NCBI RefSeq assembly: GCF_008365295.1
Contig: NZ_CP043505.1
Coordinates: 124,001 to 188,000 of the forward strand
Length of the DNA: 64,000 bases
Origin: Agromyces intestinalis
GTDB taxonomy: Bacteria > Actinomycetota > Actinomycetes > Actinomycetales > Microbacteriaceae
Direction: 5' to 3'
The translations under genes were made by a program, and so were the position numbers. Positions 60,671 to 64,000 of this stretch are shown in pieces. Positions within the stretch are counted from its first letter, which is position 1; every line of letters starts with the position of its first letter. Under the pieces are notes generated by a model. It had not been told where the DNA came from and did no database searches. It was given only the letters and a program-made list of their open reading frames with translations.

Positions 60671-63379
60671 TTGAGCAGGATGCAACGTCGCCGTCGCCTG
60701 CGGACCGGAGTCGCGCTCGTCGCGGCCTCCGGTGTGCTTGCCGCGGCAGCCGCCTCTACCACGGCCGCCGTCGCCGCGCCGGCCGCTCCCCCGCCCGTCG
60801 ACCCTGCGGTCCTCGATCCGATCGATCCGCAGAACTGGGTCAACATGGACGACATGACCTGGGACGACTACGTCCCGGTCCCGGGCACCGACTGGGCCAA
60901 CGACACCGAGGGCAGCACCCGGCAATTCAACGGCGCGATCGTGCTGCTGGACTTCGAGAACCAGCCGTTCCTCGTGACCGAAGAGGAGGGCGCCCACCCG
61001 TTCGGCGACCCGTCGTCGATCGCGAACGGCCTCGACCGCGAGGACGTTCCGCAGTTCTACCTCGACCTGCTGAACACGCCGAACGAGCTGAACCACGGCC
61101 GCACCATCAACGAGTACTGGATGGAGCAGTCGGGCGGTCGCCTGAGCGTGCAGATGGAGGCGTTCGGTCCGTACAAGCTCCCCGGCAACATCGAGGAGTA
61201 CGGCCTGAACGACTCGTTCAACAAGGACCCGGGCGCCGCGGGCAACCGCGCGTACTGCCCGCAGGGCCTCAGCTGCAACAAGAACATCCGCACCGACGCG
61301 CTCTCGCTGTGGGGCGCCGACATGGGCGTTCCCGACCCGCTGCGCGAATTCGACCAGGTGTTCTACATCACCGCCGGCCACGACGAGTCCTCGACGTGGG
61401 AGGAGTTCGGCCAGATGCTGTTCGAGAACCCCGAGGACGTCACCGACGACTTCGGTCCGCCGCGTGACGAGAACGGCGTGGCGCTCGACCAGAACGGTCA
61501 GCCGATGAAGAACTGGGCCAAGACGCGGTACATCCCGTGGACCTCGTGGCAGGCCGCCATCAACCACTGGCCGAACGCGAACTTCGCGTCCGGCGGGCGG
61601 GCCGGCAACTCCACGCAGGCGGAGTCGTCGGGCATGGGTACGTTCGCGCACGAGTTCAGCCACATCCTCGGGATCTCCGACAACTACGGCAACCCGTACG
61701 GAACCGAGGGCGCCGACGGCGGCCCGCTGCGCGACACCAGCGGTCCGTTCGACGTGCTCGCGCGCGGTTCGTTCAACGGCCCGGGCGGCACGCACCAGCG
61801 GTGGAGCGTTCCGTCGATCGCCGGTGGATCGCAGCCCGCGGGCGTCGCGCTTCGCAACCGCATCAACCTGAACATCATCGACCAGTCCGAGTACGTGAAC
61901 CTGCCCGAGGAGACCCTCGACCAGGTCGGACTCGTCAGCACGCGCATCACGTCGCGTGCGGTGATGGGCGAAGGGCTGACGACGGGTGTGAACCTCGTGC
62001 TCGACAAGCCCGACTCGGCCCCCGCCGACAACTCGACCGGCTCGTGCACCCGTCAGGGCAGGGACGCCGAGGGCAACGCCACGTGGAACTGCGACGGCGG
62101 CAACTTCGACAACTACACGCTCGAGGTGATCGACCGCATGGGCACGGACTCGTTCCAGCCCGACCACGGGGTCATGATCGCGAAGACGAAGAACCGGGAC
62201 TCGAACCCCTTCATCTGGACGATCGACGCCAACCCGCAGGACATCGACACCGTCGACTACGTCCGCCCTGACGGCACGCCCGTCATGATCACCCGCGGTG
62301 ACCAGCGCCAGCTCAACGACGCCCTCTTCCACGCCGGAACCGATTCCGGCTCGGAGTACGAGTACGTCGACGAGGCCAACGGCCTGCACTTCTACATCAC
62401 CGATGTGGAGCGCGACGAGCAGGGGCTGCTGTCGTACGACGTGGCCATCCGCTCGCTGACGTCGACCTCGACGCAGGCGCGCGGTGTCGCGCTCGGCCAG
62501 CCCGTCTCCTCGGGCTCGACCGAGAGCGGCCTGATCGGCCTGACGGTTCCGGTGACGAACACCGGTGCCGCCGGTGTTGACGCGCTCTCCGACGGTGACG
62601 TCTACCGGGTCGCCGCGGCGATCCAGGGCGAGGCGGCCGGATGGCGCGTGCAGCTGCCGAACGCGCTCGTCGCGCTGGGCACCGGGGCGACCAAGGACGT
62701 GCCCGTGTACCTCGCGTACGAGGGCGAGGGCGTTCCCTCGGCCGTTCCGGCCGTCACGGTCACCGTGACCTCCGAGAGCGACCCGGCTGCGACGGCCTCG
62801 ACCACGACCTCGCTCGTGGACGCGGTCAAGCCGGTGGCGACCCTGGTCACCCCGACCACCGCCGGGCCGTTCCAGGCGCTGTCGATCCAGGTCGATGCGA
62901 CCGACAACTACGCGCTGAAGCGCGTCGTCGCGAACATCTACAAGGACGGCACGCTGTTCAAGAGCACGCAGACCGCGGCGAACGGCGCCTCGAGCGCCAC
63001 GCACGTCGCCACGGTCGCGCTGCCCGACGGCGATTACACCGTCAAGTACAACGCCGAAGACCTCACCGGCAACATCGCAAAGACCGGGACGTTCGCGTTC
63101 TCGATCGACGCGACGGCGCCGACGGTCACGGTGAAGACGGGCGCGAACGAGACGGCCGGCGCCGACGGCGTGTACTCGTTGGTGAGCTTCAAGCTCTTCG
63201 ACGCCGGCAAGATCGACAAGCTGACGCTGAACGGGGTGGTGAAGGATCTTACGGACAACGCGTGGAGTGATCTCAACTTCGTGAAGCCCGGCGCGTTCGG
63301 CGGTGTCGTCGGCGAGAACACGCTCGTCGTGTACGACGTGGCGGGCAACGCCACGACGCTCACGTTCACACTGAACTAG
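60671..63379 (+). CDS. Secreted M6 (immune inhibitor A-like) metalloprotease
   Basis: The 902-residue protein has a basic start and a hydrophobic segment (GVALVAASGVLAAAAASTTA) for secretion, with cleavage likely after AVAA. The zinc motif is FAHEFSHILGISDNYG (His327-Glu-x-x-His331), placed in the M6/immune inhibitor A family by the surrounding GMGTFAHEFSH and ISDNYGNPYG. Two beta-sandwich/Ig-like regions follow (about 590-700, 720-890), with VDATDNYALKRVVANIYKDG typical of the last. The TTG at 60671 is 6 bp from a good aaggag; the ATG at 60680 is less well placed. It probably degrades extracellular protein, giving peptides that the divergent importer could take up. Confidence 0.9.
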   Translation: MSRMQRRRRLRTGVALVAASGVLAAAAASTTAAVAAPAAPPPVDPAVLDPIDPQNWVNMDDMTWDDYVPVPGTDWANDTEGSTRQFNGAIVLLDFENQPFLVTEEEGAHPFGDPSSIANGLDREDVPQFYLDLLNTPNELNHGRTINEYWMEQSGGRLSVQMEAFGPYKLPGNIEEYGLNDSFNKDPGAAGNRAYCPQGLSCNKNIRTDALSLWGADMGVPDPLREFDQVFYITAGHDESSTWEEFGQMLFENPEDVTDDFGPPRDENGVALDQNGQPMKNWAKTRYIPWTSWQAAINHWPNANFASGGRAGNSTQAESSGMGTFAHEFSHILGISDNYGNPYGTEGADGGPLRDTSGPFDVLARGSFNGPGGTHQRWSVPSIAGGSQPAGVALRNRINLNIIDQSEYVNLPEETLDQVGLVSTRITSRAVMGEGLTTGVNLVLDKPDSAPADNSTGSCTRQGRDAEGNATWNCDGGNFDNYTLEVIDRMGTDSFQPDHGVMIAKTKNRDSNPFIWTIDANPQDIDTVDYVRPDGTPVMITRGDQRQLNDALFHAGTDSGSEYEYVDEANGLHFYITDVERDEQGLLSYDVAIRSLTSTSTQARGVALGQPVSSGSTESGLIGLTVPVTNTGAAGVDALSDGDVYRVAAAIQGEAAGWRVQLPNALVALGTGATKDVPVYLAYEGEGVPSAVPAVTVTVTSESDPAATASTTTSLVDAVKPVATLVTPTTAGPFQALSIQVDATDNYALKRVVANIYKDGTLFKSTQTAANGASSATHVATVALPDGDYTVKYNAEDLTGNIAKTGTFAFSIDATAPTVTVKTGANETAGADGVYSLVSFKLFDAGKIDKLTLNGVVKDLTDNAWSDLNFVKPGAFGGVVGENTLVVYDVAGNATTLTFTLN

Positions 63380-63389
63380 CGTCGACGTG

Positions 63390-63427
63390 GACGGGTGCCT
63401 CCTCGCTGAAGCGGGGAGGCACCCGTC
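63390..63427 (+). terminator. Terminator after the M6 protease
   Basis: A 17-bp stem with one T-G pair and loop tgaa (gacgggtgcctcctcgc against gcggggaggcacccgtc), 10 bp behind the protease stop. Confidence 0.8.
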
Positions 63428-63470
63428 CCGGGCACCCGTCACGCCCCCGCAACACCTCGGAGTTCCAGCC

Positions 63471-63962
63471 ATGACCAGATCCCTCCCCCGCATCGCGGCC
63501 GTGGTCGCGACCGCAGCCGCGCTCGCGTTCACCGGATGCGCCGCTCAGCCCGCCGGAGCCGGCTCCACCGGAGGCGGCCCAGACGCTGCCACCGTCGACC
63601 TCCTCGTGCGCGACGCGCAGCTGCGGGTCGCGGGCGACGCCTGCTCGGGTGCACGCCCCTACCAGCACATCCACCGCGGCTCCGAGCTCGTGCTCGAGCA
63701 CGCAGACGAACGCCTCGCGGTCGAGCTGCCCGACGGCGAGGCGGTGCGCATCGACGACCTCGACTACGGAGCCGCCCCTCGCATCCCGACGGCCTGTCGA
63801 TTCCGGCTCGACGTGCCCGGCCTCACCGCCGACACCGAGTACGCCGTCACCATCGACGGACGCGCAGCCGGCACCTACCGCTACCTCGACACCGACACCC
63901 CGCCGATCGCAGTGCCGCCGCTCGCCGACCCCAACGCCATTCTCGAGACCGGAGACCGCTGA
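63471..63962 (+). CDS. Small lipoprotein of unknown function
   Basis: A 163-residue exported lipoprotein. The signal peptide ends at the lipobox AFTGC with Cys23. The mature part is strand-rich (TVDLLVRDAQLRVAGDACSG, ERLAVELPDGEAVRIDDLDY, YAVTIDGRAAGTYRYLD) and has two further cysteines that may pair. No known family was recognised. The stop overlaps the next start (TGATG), so the two genes are coupled. Confidence 0.65.
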   Translation: MTRSLPRIAAVVATAAALAFTGCAAQPAGAGSTGGGPDAATVDLLVRDAQLRVAGDACSGARPYQHIHRGSELVLEHADERLAVELPDGEAVRIDDLDYGAAPRIPTACRFRLDVPGLTADTEYAVTIDGRAAGTYRYLDTDTPPIAVPPLADPNAILETGDR

Positions 63963-64000
63963 TGCCCCTCCACCCCGGAGTCTCCCGTTCGATCACCGCC
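63962..64000 (+). CDS. Start of a further gene, cut by the window edge
   Basis: Only 13 codons are visible (MPLHPGVSRSITA). The ATG overlaps the lipoprotein stop, which is good evidence for a real start, but nothing can be said about the product. Confidence 0.5.
   Translation, partial: MPLHPGVSRSITA

Noticed and set aside
60254..63532. A 1092-codon open frame on the minus strand across the M6 protease
   Set aside because: It is antisense to a gene with clear signal peptide and HEFSH motif; its translation is Arg/Val/Asp-rich and matches no family. It is a by-product of high GC.
1..64000. CRISPR arrays and riboswitches
   Set aside because: No regularly spaced short repeats and no recognisable riboswitch cores were seen by eye. 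A dedicated search (CRISPRCasFinder, Infernal) would be needed to exclude them firmly.

Overview
The window is high-GC DNA (around 70% by eye in most genes) with dense coding, frequent 1-4 bp stop/start overlaps and GTG/TTG starts. tRNAs carry no encoded CCA, and MocR, LuxR-LAL and SCO6880-type genes are present. All of this points to an actinobacterium, most likely of the Microbacteriaceae type; the genus cannot be fixed from sequence reading alone.

Layout. (1) 1-7.6 kb: a forward cluster of small enzymes (START-like, VOC, SnoaL-like), a large LuxR-type ATPase regulator and a secreted carboxylesterase, with two related small proteins of unknown role. (2) 7.6-19.6 kb: accessory metabolic genes rich in regulators (DeoR, a hydrolase-LuxR fusion, AraC, MocR) with a DUF4406-like protein, a methyltransferase, a flavin monooxygenase, OsmC, DUF1772, NmrA-like and aldo/keto reductase genes. 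At 16-17 kb lies a patch of gene debris. (3) 19.7-21.3 kb: a lone protein joining an eCIS-type N-terminal motif to a Tgl-like (bacterial transglutaminase) C-terminal region. (4) 21.5-48.1 kb: a 26.5 kb integrative element in the 3' end of a tRNA-Met gene, bounded by a perfect 36-bp direct repeat, with integrase and excisionase beside the intact tRNA. (5) 48.2-52.7 kb: core-type genes (glycosyltransferase, DMT-like transporter, peptide deformylase, AzlCD, tRNA-Asn). (6) 52.8-60.2 kb: a peptide-type ABC importer operon ending in a 2-hydroxyacid dehydrogenase. (7) 60.7-64 kb: a secreted M6 metalloprotease, a small lipoprotein and the start of a further gene.

The integrative element has three parts. 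The left part holds an IS3 remnant, a coiled-coil protein, DUF1643, a UDG-like protein and a lower-GC SMC/AAA_13-type ATPase. The middle part is a worn conjugation module: a truncated TrbL/VirB6-like gene, an SCO6880 family gene, a VirB4-like ATPase, DprA, a VirD4/TraG coupling protein, SSB and small proteins, with no relaxase seen. The right part is a tight three-gene operon that looks like a DNA-modification-linked defence system: an SNF2 helicase with a C-terminal DUF3883 domain, a DUF1156 adenine methyltransferase, and a DUF499 ATPase with an N-terminal HEPN motif.

The strongest candidate for an under-described system is that three-gene operon. Modification (DUF1156), translocation and possible DNA cleavage (SNF2 plus an EVK motif) and a possible RNase effector (HEPN R93-x4-H98) are encoded within 9.6 kb. 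The DUF3780 and phospholipase-D partners often found with this group are absent. Functions given are inferred from motifs and family knowledge; no searches were run.
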